A DNA stretch of 64,000 bases from Bdellovibrionaceae bacterium UBA2339 (GTDB taxonomy: Bacteria; Bdellovibrionota; Bdellovibrionia; Bdellovibrionales; JAMPXM01): NCBI GenBank assembly GCA_002344785.1, contig DDUL01000052.1:38324-102323 (forward strand). The letters are read 5' to 3'. Made by a program: the position numbers and the translations under genes. Shown here one piece after another: positions 9,058 to 16,488 of the stretch. Each line of letters begins with the position of its first letter. The first letter of the stretch is position 1. The notes beneath the pieces are model-generated. The model saw only the letters and a program-made list of their open reading frames with translations. It searched no databases and was not told the DNA's origin.

Positions 9058-9759
9058 ATGATGAAGTTCCCGAAACCCAAGCTTAAGAATTCAGATCGAA
9101 CGTCTGCGCCGACTGATGCGAATCTTCCTCAATCTGCATTTCAACGCTTCATGCGTTCAAGCCTTGTCGTCGCGATGGCGGTGATCGCCTTGGCGGGCAG
9201 CTCGATGTTGACGGGCTGCGGACCCAAAGCCTTCGTGCGCGGCGAATACGAAGATCCGCAGGAAGAGAACAACCTCAATGACCTGTGGTCTGAAACCGAC
9301 ATGCAGAAAGTCGTCGCGGATCTGGTTGCTTCCATGATCAATCACAACGAAATCGCGAACGCCAAACGTCCGCCGCTGGTGATGATCACCAAGCTGCAGA
9401 ACAAAACCGGCGAAGTGATCGACACACAGAACGTCATGGATATGGTTCGCGTTGAATTGTCGCGCGGCGGACGCGTGGCCTTCGTCAACCGCGAGGCCCG
9501 CGAAGACGTCGCTGCCGAATACGAGTATCAAGGTTCGGGTATGGTGTCCGAGGAGTCGAAAAAGGGTAAGGGCGGCCAACTCGGAGCTGACTTCATCATC
9601 GACGGTCGCTTGGACTCCATCGTTCAACAAGCGGGCAAAGATAAAACCGTGTACTACAAAGTCACGCTTCAGCTCACCAACTTGAAGACCAACGTGATCG
9701 CTTGGACGGACTACAAGCAGATTCGCAAAAAGTATCGCAAACAATCCGTCGGACTCTAA
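9058..9759 (+). CDS. lpoB: LpoB-like lipoprotein, penicillin-binding protein activator
   Basis: Outer-membrane lipoprotein of the LpoB/YcfM family, which in E. coli reaches through the peptidoglycan to stimulate PBP1b. The 233-residue product has a lipobox LTGC with Cys at residue 54, then a family-like body 'PPLVMITKLQNKTGEVIDTQ' and 'GADFIIDGRL'. The start at 9058 (second ATG at 9061) has GAGGAG 8 bases upstream. This gives an unusually long 30-residue segment before the hydrophobic core, so ATG 9151 is an alternative, but it has no Shine-Dalgarno. The COG3014-type gene follows 33 bases later, an association also seen in other genomes. Confidence 0.88.
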   Translation: MMKFPKPKLKNSDRTSAPTDANLPQSAFQRFMRSSLVVAMAVIALAGSSMLTGCGPKAFVRGEYEDPQEENNLNDLWSETDMQKVVADLVASMINHNEIANAKRPPLVMITKLQNKTGEVIDTQNVMDMVRVELSRGGRVAFVNREAREDVAAEYEYQGSGMVSEESKKGKGGQLGADFIIDGRLDSIVQQAGKDKTVYYKVTLQLTNLKTNVIAWTDYKQIRKKYRKQSVGL

Positions 9760-9792
9760 TTCCCCCAAGGGAACTTCACCATCGAGGTCCCC

Positions 9793-11049
9793 ATGTTGAA
9801 CGCCCTGAGAATCACGCTTGCGATTTCCGTCGTGATCTTGACCTCAGGGTGCGCGACCTATCAGTCCGAGGTCGACACCGCTCGTCGTTCACTGCGTGAC
9901 AACCCCGAACAAGCTGTTGAACTTTTGAAACCCAAGGCCGAGGCCGAAGGCCGCGATCAGCTGGTCTACCTTCTCGACTATGCGACAGCCCTGCAGGCGG
10001 CCGGTCGCTTCGAAGAAAGCGCGCGCGCTTTTTTGCAAGCCGAACGACTCGCAGATCTCAAAGACTATCATTCGGTGAGTCAGGTCGCGGCGTCGCTCGC
10101 GCTCAGCGAAGAGATGGTTCAGTACAAAGGCGATGACTTCGAAAAAGTGCTGATCAATGGCCTTAACGCCATCAACTACTTAGAAATGGGTCAGTTCGAA
10201 AACGCCGTCGTGCAAGTGCGCGCGGTGAACAACAAGCTCAATGCACTTCGCACCGATGAGCGTCCCGCCTTCAATCAAAGTCCCTTCGCCTTCTATCTAG
10301 GTGCAGTACTTTTTGAAGCGGATCGTGATTTCGACAACGCCTACATTCTCTACACCAAGGCTTACGAGGTCGCGCCTCAGTATCCGCCGCTTCGCGCCGA
10401 TCTGATTCGCGCGGCACTGCAAGCTCAGCGCGCCGATCAGGTGGAGCGTTGGAAGAAGCAGTTTCCCGACATTGAAATTCGTCCTGAGTGGAAGGATCGC
10501 AAAGTCCGCGATCAGCTCGGCGAAATGGTGCTGATCTTTCAGCAAGGCTGGGGCCCACGGAAGGCCCAGCGCCCCGAAGCTCCGCGCTATCCTAAACTTG
10601 TGCCAGTGGGCTCGATCATTCGCAAAGCCCGCGTGCATCTGACGAACGAAAAGGGCGAGACTCAGTCCATCGACTCCAGTTTGATCTATTCGATCGAAGA
10701 CATCGCGGTGAAAGCCCTGGAAGATGATTATTCGCGCTTAGTCGCTTCGCGCGTCGGCGGAGTGGCGACGAAGGCCGTACTCGCCGATCAAGTTCGACAA
10801 AAAAACGAGGCCTTGGGGCAACTCGCTTGGATCGCCATGAACATGGCGGATCGCGCGGATCTTCGACAGTGGTCGACATTGCCGGCCAGTTTCCAACTGG
10901 CGCGCAAGTCCTTGCCCACGGGTCGCTACAAAGTGCGAGTTGAAGGCCTGGATCTCTATGGAAATCACATCGCCGACTTGATTGCGGAGCGCGAAATCAA
11001 AGTCGAAGCGCGCAAGAAAGTCTTCGTGAACGCGCGGTCATTTGATTGA
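9793..11049 (+). CDS. COG3014-type helical-repeat lipoprotein
   Basis: A 418-residue lipoprotein with signal peptide and lipobox LTSGC (Cys at residue 20). It carries TPR-like helical pairs over about residues 25-220 (for example 'DYATALQAAGRFEESARAFL') and a C-terminal globular domain with 'LPTGRYKVRVEGLDLYGNHI'. This matches the COG3014 family, often found beside LpoB. I infer a partner role in peptidoglycan synthase control or in another periplasmic complex at the outer membrane. It is probably in one operon with lpoB. The next gene is convergent and only two bases away. Confidence 0.8.
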   Translation: MLNALRITLAISVVILTSGCATYQSEVDTARRSLRDNPEQAVELLKPKAEAEGRDQLVYLLDYATALQAAGRFEESARAFLQAERLADLKDYHSVSQVAASLALSEEMVQYKGDDFEKVLINGLNAINYLEMGQFENAVVQVRAVNNKLNALRTDERPAFNQSPFAFYLGAVLFEADRDFDNAYILYTKAYEVAPQYPPLRADLIRAALQAQRADQVERWKKQFPDIEIRPEWKDRKVRDQLGEMVLIFQQGWGPRKAQRPEAPRYPKLVPVGSIIRKARVHLTNEKGETQSIDSSLIYSIEDIAVKALEDDYSRLVASRVGGVATKAVLADQVRQKNEALGQLAWIAMNMADRADLRQWSTLPASFQLARKSLPTGRYKVRVEGLDLYGNHIADLIAEREIKVEARKKVFVNARSFD

Positions 11050-11051
11050 GT

Positions 11052-11837
11052 TCACAACTCGCGCACGGACTCGATCGTCCCAAATTCGCGCAACCGACCC
11101 GCGAGCTTCTCATACAATTCCTTGCGCCAGATCTCGCCGTTGAGCAGTTGTTCGGGAATTCCCGCAGACAAGTTAGTCGGCGTGATCACCACCTCCCAGT
11201 TTGAAGAGTCGGTGATGGCCGCTAGGAAAAAGAGTTCGGCAATGGCAGCGTCGCCGATCGCCACACAACCGATCGAAACTGAATTGCCGTGAATCATGAT
11301 GTCGCCGCCGAGATTTTGGCGCCCATCGATCCGAGCCCACCGACGATCATCTTCGTTCGGGTAGTTCAATCGCAGGCTGAGATAGTACGCCGAATTCGGA
11401 TTCAGTGACTCGATCCGATAAAGGCCTTCAGGAACCTGTAAGTCTCCGGCTCGCCGCTTCGGCCCTAGCTGGCCGCTTGCGGCCAGTGCGGGGTACTGAG
11501 CGATTTGGAACCACGCCGAACCTGGAGCAGAGTTCGCACCACGCACCAAGACTCGAAGTCGTCGTTCATCTTTCACATAGAGAAGAGCGACTTCTCGAGG
11601 TGGAAACTGCTGTCCGACTTCATTGAAGCGACTCAACCAAATTTGTCTCTGCGTGGGCTCAAGTTCAGACACTCGATCGGCAATTGTTTTGTGACCTGCG
11701 AGGCGTCGCCGCCACTCTGCGAACCAAGTTCGATCCGGATGGATCAAATTCAAGATTTCAAACTTCATAATCAGGACCACCAACAACAAGGCGATGGCCG
11801 AGAACAAGATTGCGAGTCTGCGCTGCCGAGCTTCCAT
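11052..11837 (-). CDS. L,D-transpeptidase (YkuD/YafK-like)
   Basis: Membrane-anchored periplasmic enzyme. The N-terminal helix (about residues 9-28) acts as a signal anchor. The catalytic signature 'IMIHGNSVSIGC' puts the nucleophile Cys near residue 191 with its paired His, in the order expected for YkuD domains (HG...S.GC). YkuD enzymes make 3-3 peptidoglycan cross-links or attach or release proteins on the meso-DAP stem. The short domain and the 'GDIMIHG' context are closest to YafK-type members, some of which are amidase-like, so the exact reaction is open. At 261 residues it appears complete. Confidence 0.85.
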   Translation of the reverse strand: MEARQRRLAILFSAIALLLVVLIMKFEILNLIHPDRTWFAEWRRRLAGHKTIADRVSELEPTQRQIWLSRFNEVGQQFPPREVALLYVKDERRLRVLVRGANSAPGSAWFQIAQYPALAASGQLGPKRRAGDLQVPEGLYRIESLNPNSAYYLSLRLNYPNEDDRRWARIDGRQNLGGDIMIHGNSVSIGCVAIGDAAIAELFFLAAITDSSNWEVVITPTNLSAGIPEQLLNGEIWRKELYEKLAGRLREFGTIESVREL

Positions 11838-11857
11838 GTTGATGAGGAGCTGAGCAC

Positions 11858-11889
11858 AAAAAAAAGCCCGAGGCCACTGGCCTCAGGCT
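11858..11889 (-). terminator. Rho-independent terminator of phaR
   Basis: An 11-bp stem with one G-U pair and loop (11865-11889) is followed, on the minus strand, by a run of seven or eight T. It lies 28 bases after the phaR stop codon. A shorter T4 run on the plus side could give weak bidirectional function. Confidence 0.85.
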
Positions 11890-11916
11890 TTTCGAACTGC
11901 GACTCAAATTCGTCGA

Positions 11917-12414
11917 TCAGTTATTGAGCGACTTATTGGAGTTCGGGAGGCTCGGAGTCTCTTCGCTCGCGAAGCGGCTGCCGAATTCCGAAGTCTCAGC
12001 TTGCGCGGCTTTCGCAACGCGATTTTCCAAAGACTGCTTCAGGTCATCTGTCGACGAACGCTCGGGAGCTGCAACCGCAGCTTCGTTGCGAACATAGTCG
12101 TGCGGGATGGCGCCGAGTTTCGCGAGGTAGCTCGAGATCGAGCCGTTCGCGTTTTGGATGATCTCGCGGAGCGTGAAGAGCGGTGCGTAAGTCGACGCCT
12201 TTTTCTCAGCTTCGAAAATGATCTGAGTCAAAGTCGCAGCTGTGATGTCGTTCTTCGTCTTGTTGTCGATGACCATCACTTCTTCGTTCGTGCGAATCAT
12301 CTTCGCGATATCGTCGAGAGTGACGTAGCAAGACTGCTGCGTGTCGTAGAGCTTTCGGTTTTGGTAGCGCTTGATGATCTTCGTCTTCGCGCTCGCCTTA
12401 CCCGCTGCTGTCAT
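11917..12414 (-). CDS. phaR: PHA-synthesis-regulator-like protein PhaR
   Basis: A 165-residue protein with the PHB/PHA accumulation regulator DNA-binding domain at about residues 10-110: 'KIIKRYQNRKLYDTQQSCYV', then 'TLDDIAKMI', 'TLTQIIFE' and 'FTLREIIQ'. In PHA producers this protein represses phasin genes and senses the polymer. No pha genes are seen here, so the target may differ. Two starts compete. ATG 12414 has AGGAG nine bases upstream. TTG 12462 has a perfect AGGAGG four bases upstream and would add 16 residues. The C-terminal 50 residues are polar and Asn/Ser-rich. Confidence 0.9.
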   Translation of the reverse strand: MTAAGKASAKTKIIKRYQNRKLYDTQQSCYVTLDDIAKMIRTNEEVMVIDNKTKNDITAATLTQIIFEAEKKASTYAPLFTLREIIQNANGSISSYLAKLGAIPHDYVRNEAAVAAPERSSTDDLKQSLENRVAKAAQAETSEFGSRFASEETPSLPNSNKSLNN

Positions 12415-12913
12415 ATGACCCATCTCCTGGATGCCACCGTTCAAGTGGTTGTGGTTGATCAATTTGCCTCCTAACGGAGTTAAAACTCCCCCATGACCGT
12501 TTCGAATGACCTCAGAGAACTTTTCTCGTCGGCCTGGGGATTCCGTCTTGAGCTTTGAGGTCTCGATCTCGTGTCGCTCGTTTCGCCGCATCATGCGTTG
12601 CCGGTCGCGCCGAATTTATCTCGATTTTCAAAGCCTTAGGGAAATCCCGCCCCAAATCCGAGCGCAACATATTCAGGCCGCCACAGCTTGTCAAGCCAGG
12701 CTGGACCTGTTTGTAGCTAAGTTCAAATACATGAAATCACTGAAGATTTATTGAACCTAAAGCTGCAATTTGAGGCGGACTTCAATTTTTCTGACGCCGA
12801 TTTCCATGCTCGCGGTTAGCTCGCCCGACTCAAGTTTAGGTCCAAAGTTGCCGAATGTTCAGTCACAGGCTCTTGGTCGAGTACGTCGAGCACCTTTTGC
12901 CTTCGGAGGCAGC
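12415..12913. other. Gap between phaR and the GspG-like gene
   Basis: This holds the phaR promoter (12666-12694), an untranslated leader of about 245 bases, and a 6-bp perfect dyad GGAGTT-AA-AACTCC at 12476-12489 close to the phaR start region. The segment 12715-12775 is AT-rich. I see no additional gene, although the plus-strand frame is open from 12770. Confidence 0.6.
12666..12694 (-). promoter_or_regulatory. Candidate sigma-70 promoter of phaR
   Basis: On the minus strand TTGACA (12694-12689) is a perfect -35. It is separated by exactly 17 bases from TATGTT (12671-12666), which matches four of six -10 bases. Transcription from here would give a leader of about 200-250 bases before phaR. 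Confidence 0.55.
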
Positions 12914-13402
12914 ATGTCGTCGGATCCGCGACGCTTCGGGACAGCAGACTTAGTCGTGATGGTTGGACTTTGGTCCGTCATGGCGGCGGTGTTGGGTGGT
13001 GTGATCTCGGAAGTGCTTCGCGACGGCGAGACGCCGGTTGCTCGCGCTCAGGCGGAAGTCCTTGCGCAGCAAATGCTCGAAGCGAAATTCGCTGAGTTGC
13101 CTGAAGCGGCAAGGGTCGTGGGCTCGCGCGCTCCGGCGGCTGTCGTCGCATCCACGATCCAAGTGAAGGAAATCGGCAAGGATCCCTGGGGACGCGCTTA
13201 CCACTATGTGAGTTTGCCGCATTTGCGTGCGGTTTTGGTTTGGTCGTCGGGACGCGATGGCGAGAACGACAGCGGCCCGAACGTCGAGCGTCTCATTTCG
13301 GGACAGGATGAAGAGAGCTTTCGCTTTGCGGGCGACGATGTGGGCGTGTTGCATCGTGAGAGCGTTCGCACGGCCAGTTCGCAAGGCCAGTCGAGCGAGT
13401 GA
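12914..13402 (+). CDS. GspG-like (major pseudopilin C-terminal domain) protein
   Basis: A 162-residue protein with a hydrophobic N-terminal helix (residues 9-32) and a C-terminal segment 'GKDPWGRAYHYVS' followed by 'VWSSGRDGENDSGPN', the pattern of the calcium-binding end of GspG-type pseudopilins. The canonical prepilin cleavage motif (G-F-T-L-I-E) is absent: the helix begins 'GTADLVVMVGLWSVMAAVLG'. It may therefore be membrane-anchored rather than processed, or a divergent pseudopilin. ATG 12914 follows GGAGG at a good spacing. Translation from the upstream TTG would add an unconserved stretch. No other type II secretion genes are adjacent. Confidence 0.65.
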   Translation: MSSDPRRFGTADLVVMVGLWSVMAAVLGGVISEVLRDGETPVARAQAEVLAQQMLEAKFAELPEAARVVGSRAPAAVVASTIQVKEIGKDPWGRAYHYVSLPHLRAVLVWSSGRDGENDSGPNVERLISGQDEESFRFAGDDVGVLHRESVRTASSQGQSSE

Positions 13403-13422
13403 AATTTCGAGTTGAGATGCGG

Positions 13423-13443
13423 GCTCTAAGCCCAACTTAGAGC
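13423..13443. repeat. Perfect 8-bp inverted repeat after the GspG-like gene
   Basis: GCTCTAAG-CCCAA-CTTAGAGC lies 20 bases after the stop codon. It can form a strong hairpin but has no following T-run. It may be a weak terminator, an RNA-stabilising hairpin or an operator for the TPR lipoprotein gene that starts at 13567. Confidence 0.6.
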
Positions 13444-13566
13444 GTCTCTAAGATCCGAACACAGTGGCCTCGACCATCGCCGCGAAACTGGCGTGGATAG
13501 GGCGTTTTCCTAGGGAAGTCGGTCAAGCCCGAGCCAAATTGTGCCGATCTGAGATGTGGAGGGGCT

Positions 13567-15450
13567 ATGCCCAAACACACTCAGTTTCGGATCGTCGCTG
13601 TCACTCTTGCGTTCGCTTTGTCGGGCTGTGCGAGCGCGCCACGCACGGAAGGTGGCGGCTACACGGAGAGCAGCGTCGATGTTCGGGATCGTGCTCCCGC
13701 TTCCGTCGCAATTCCTAAAACCGCGGACTACGCGATGGAGCACGAAAGTGCTCGCGCGAAAGCTGATTACCATTTTGCTTTGGGCGAGGCCTATGCGCTT
13801 GAGGGGAATCCGGCTCGCGCGCTTGAAGAGTATCGCATGGTATTGGTGCATGACCCGGATTCAGTTCAGGTTCGCCTCCGCTTGGCAGCAGAATATGTGA
13901 AGCAAAACATGGTGGCTGAAGCCGTCGCGCAAGTGAAAGCGGCTGTGGAAAAATCTCCGGAGCATGTGGAAGCTCGCATGATGTTGGGCGGTTTGTACTC
14001 GGCGCTTCGCATGTTCGATTCGGCGGAAGAGCAATACAAGCAGGTGATTAAGAAGGATCCGAATCACTATGACGCTTTGATGTTTGTGGCCGCGCTGTAC
14101 GCTGAGCAGCGACGCTTTGAAGAGGCGGGCAAGCGCTTTGAGTCTTTGGCGAAAGCTGAAGGCAACGCCAACGCGCATCTGGCTTGGTACTACTTGGGAC
14201 GCGTGCGCCTAGAGGGCAACAAGATGGACAAGGGCGGTAAGGCCGAGGCCGCGCTGCTCAAGGCGATCTCATTGAAGCCGGGCTTTCACGACTCCGTGTT
14301 GGCTTTGGCTCAGCTTTATGAAGAGTCGAGTCGCCGCGGCAAAGCCATTGAGCTGTTGCACGCTCACCAAGCGAAGCACGGACCGGCGTCCACTTTGGCC
14401 GAGTCTCTGGCTCAGTACTACTTGCAAGATGAGAAGTTTCCAGAAGCGCTCGAGCAATTGAAGATCGTCGAGGCCTCGGACAGCGAGGACTTGGGTGTGC
14501 GAATTAAAATCGCTTACACCTTGATCCAGACGAAGAGTTACAAAGAAGCGATCTTGCGGTTGGAAGAGCTGATCTCGAAGATGCCGACGGCTGACAAGCT
14601 GCGCTTTTACCTGGGCGCGGTTTACGAAGAAGTGAAGGACTATCGCGCGGCGATCCCGCACTTCTTGAAGATTCCGACGGGCAGCTCGTACTACGTGGAG
14701 TCGCGCGTGCACGCCGCGTACTTGCACAAACTCATTGGTGATGTCGACAAGGCCGTGAAGACCATCGAGGCCGCGATCGAAGAGTCGCCCGAGCACGAAC
14801 AGTTCTACGCGTTGTATGCTTCACTGCTTGATGATCAAGGTTCGCACAAAAAATCCTTGAGCATGCTCAAATCCGCCGTCGAGAAATTTCCCAAGAACGC
14901 ACAGCTGCGTTTCTATCTCGGATCGGTTTTCGACAAGCTGGGTGACAAGAAGGCGACGCTGGAATGGATGCGTCGGGTGATCGAGTTGGATCAAGATCAC
15001 GTGCAAGCTCTGAACTACCTGGCCTACACCTTGGCGGAAGAAGAGCGCGACTTGCCTGAGGCTGAAGAGTTGGCGAAACGCGCTGTGAGTCTCAAGGGCG
15101 ATGACGGTTACATCGTCGACACTCTGGGCTGGGTCTATTTCAAGCAAGGCAAGTTTGAGCAGGCTGTCAAAACTTTGGAGCAGGCGCATCAACTTCAACC
15201 CGATGAAGCGATCATTGCCGATCACTTGGGAGACGCCTACTATCGCTTCCGTATGCCCGAGCGTGCGAAGCGCGTTTACGAAAAGGCCGTGTCGTTGGCC
15301 GAACGCGAAATTCTGCGACGTCGCGAAGCGGGCCAGTCAGGAGTCGAAGTTGGCGTTTCTCCAGAACGAATTCGCGCAAAGATTCTCATCGTTGATCGAC
15401 AGATCGAAGAGCTGGCGCGCGAAAGCGAACGGCGACCAGCATCGCGATAA
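13567..15450 (+). CDS. TPR-repeat lipoprotein
   Basis: A 627-residue lipoprotein: 'MPKHTQFRIVAVTLAFALSG' then Cys at 21 gives a clear lipobox LSGC. Roughly 14 tetratricopeptide repeats fill residues 60-600, for example 'YHFALGEAYALEGNPARALE' and 'VDTLGWVYFKQGKFEQAVKT'. Such proteins act as periplasmic or outer-membrane scaffolds. The first repeats resemble the PelB/BamD-like superhelix family, but no partner can be named from sequence. GGAGGGG precedes the ATG. The next lipoprotein gene overlaps or directly follows, which suggests a common function. Confidence 0.88.
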   Translation: MPKHTQFRIVAVTLAFALSGCASAPRTEGGGYTESSVDVRDRAPASVAIPKTADYAMEHESARAKADYHFALGEAYALEGNPARALEEYRMVLVHDPDSVQVRLRLAAEYVKQNMVAEAVAQVKAAVEKSPEHVEARMMLGGLYSALRMFDSAEEQYKQVIKKDPNHYDALMFVAALYAEQRRFEEAGKRFESLAKAEGNANAHLAWYYLGRVRLEGNKMDKGGKAEAALLKAISLKPGFHDSVLALAQLYEESSRRGKAIELLHAHQAKHGPASTLAESLAQYYLQDEKFPEALEQLKIVEASDSEDLGVRIKIAYTLIQTKSYKEAILRLEELISKMPTADKLRFYLGAVYEEVKDYRAAIPHFLKIPTGSSYYVESRVHAAYLHKLIGDVDKAVKTIEAAIEESPEHEQFYALYASLLDDQGSHKKSLSMLKSAVEKFPKNAQLRFYLGSVFDKLGDKKATLEWMRRVIELDQDHVQALNYLAYTLAEEERDLPEAEELAKRAVSLKGDDGYIVDTLGWVYFKQGKFEQAVKTLEQAHQLQPDEAIIADHLGDAYYRFRMPERAKRVYEKAVSLAEREILRRREAGQSGVEVGVSPERIRAKILIVDRQIEELARESERRPASR

Positions 15451-16180
15451 TTCGACTCCGACTTCTCATTTTCAGACTGAGTTTTCGAAAGCCCTGCTCA
15501 TCGTAGGGCTTTTCTTATTGGGCGGATGTTCAACGTTTTCAAAATCGAATCGGGATCTCGCACCTTCGACGCCGCCAGGTCATTTAGGGCGCTGGGAGGG
15601 CGAAGGGCGGGCCAGTAAGACAATCAGTAAGACCAGCAGTATGACCAGCAGTGAGACCGGCAAAGTTGCCGGGCAAAAGTCACAAGTTCAGAAGTGGTCT
15701 TTCGATTTGGAAGTCATCGCCAAGGACAATGGTTATGGTCGCGCGGAAATCAGCGGCACATTCGGTACAGCTGTGGGAACGGCGGTGTGGACGCCGACGG
15801 AAGCGAGAGTGCTGTTGCCGATGCAAAAACGCATGATTATTTCTCCGGCCGTTTCCGGAGCCTTTGAACAGATTTTGCCCGTGCCGATTTCGCCGCAAGA
15901 ACTTCAAGCTTGGCTCTTTGATCTGGATTTCGATTTGCGCCAACTTCGCGAGCGAGGTGTGAGCTGTTTGCGCGAAGGTGAACTTGAAACTTGTCAGTCT
16001 CAACGCGGCGATCAGTGGCAACGAAGTCGAGGGATGAAGCAGAGAAAGCTATCGGCGAAGTCCATCGATGGAGCGAGTTTAGAATTGGCATTAACGCCGA
16101 TCGAGCCTGGCGAGGATCGCAACGCATATTGGGCGCTTGAGCCGCCGCCCAACTTCACGGTTGAGAAGCGCGGCTTCTGA
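15392..16180 (+). CDS. Lipoprotein of LolB-like size (start uncertain)
   Basis: The mature part begins at a lipobox 'FLLGGC' and runs 218 residues. It contains 'LGRWEGEGRASK' followed by beta-rich segments (WSFDLEVIAKD, GTAVGTAVWTPTEARVLLPM), a plan compatible with the half-barrel fold of LolB/DUF4292-type proteins, though I cannot confirm it. No ATG lies in frame close to the signal peptide. TTG 15392 is the only usable start I find, and it would overlap the TPR gene by 59 bases, so translational coupling or an unusual start codon is likely. It contains a local Ser/Thr-rich repeat (KTSSMTSSET). Confidence 0.6.
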   Translation: MIDRSKSWRAKANGDQHRDNSTPTSHFQTEFSKALLIVGLFLLGGCSTFSKSNRDLAPSTPPGHLGRWEGEGRASKTISKTSSMTSSETGKVAGQKSQVQKWSFDLEVIAKDNGYGRAEISGTFGTAVGTAVWTPTEARVLLPMQKRMIISPAVSGAFEQILPVPISPQELQAWLFDLDFDLRQLRERGVSCLREGELETCQSQRGDQWQRSRGMKQRKLSAKSIDGASLELALTPIEPGEDRNAYWALEPPPNFTVEKRGF

Positions 16181-16488
16181 TCCGTTTCACAAGTCCTTTA
16201 AATTTCTAATGGCAGATTTCGAAGAGCAGATTTGTTTGAGTCTTCCCTAGCGAACTCGAGCTTGGACCAGCCATGAGGTTTTCTAATACTTGACCTAAGT
16301 CGAGTTAGTGAGAACTGCGGCGAGTGTCTAAGTTTGATCGATTCCTAGACGGGAAATGAAGTCTCTTCGCAGCAGGTCGCCGAGATGTCTTAGTGCTTTC
16401 AAACCATCCGCAGACGTTGGAGAATTAATAGTGTGAATACGCTTCGTTTTGAGACGAAGCGCGACGATGAAGCAAGGGAGGGCTCTCC
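16181..16488. other. 308-base gap upstream of prkA
   Basis: No gene is visible. It contains an 8-bp-arm inverted repeat at 16440-16461 (CGCTTCGT, six-base loop, ACGAAGCG) that includes a TGAGAC half-site like those of the 15-bp dyads elsewhere, placed 27 bases before the prkA start. GGGAGGG lies just before the prkA ATG. I see no confident promoter. Confidence 0.6.
16440..16461. repeat. Inverted repeat in the prkA leader
   Basis: Arms CGCTTCGT and ACGAAGCG flank TTTGAG. It could form a hairpin in the prkA leader or bind a regulator. The right side contains TTTTGAGAC, the same half-site seen in the dyad at 7054. Confidence 0.6.
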
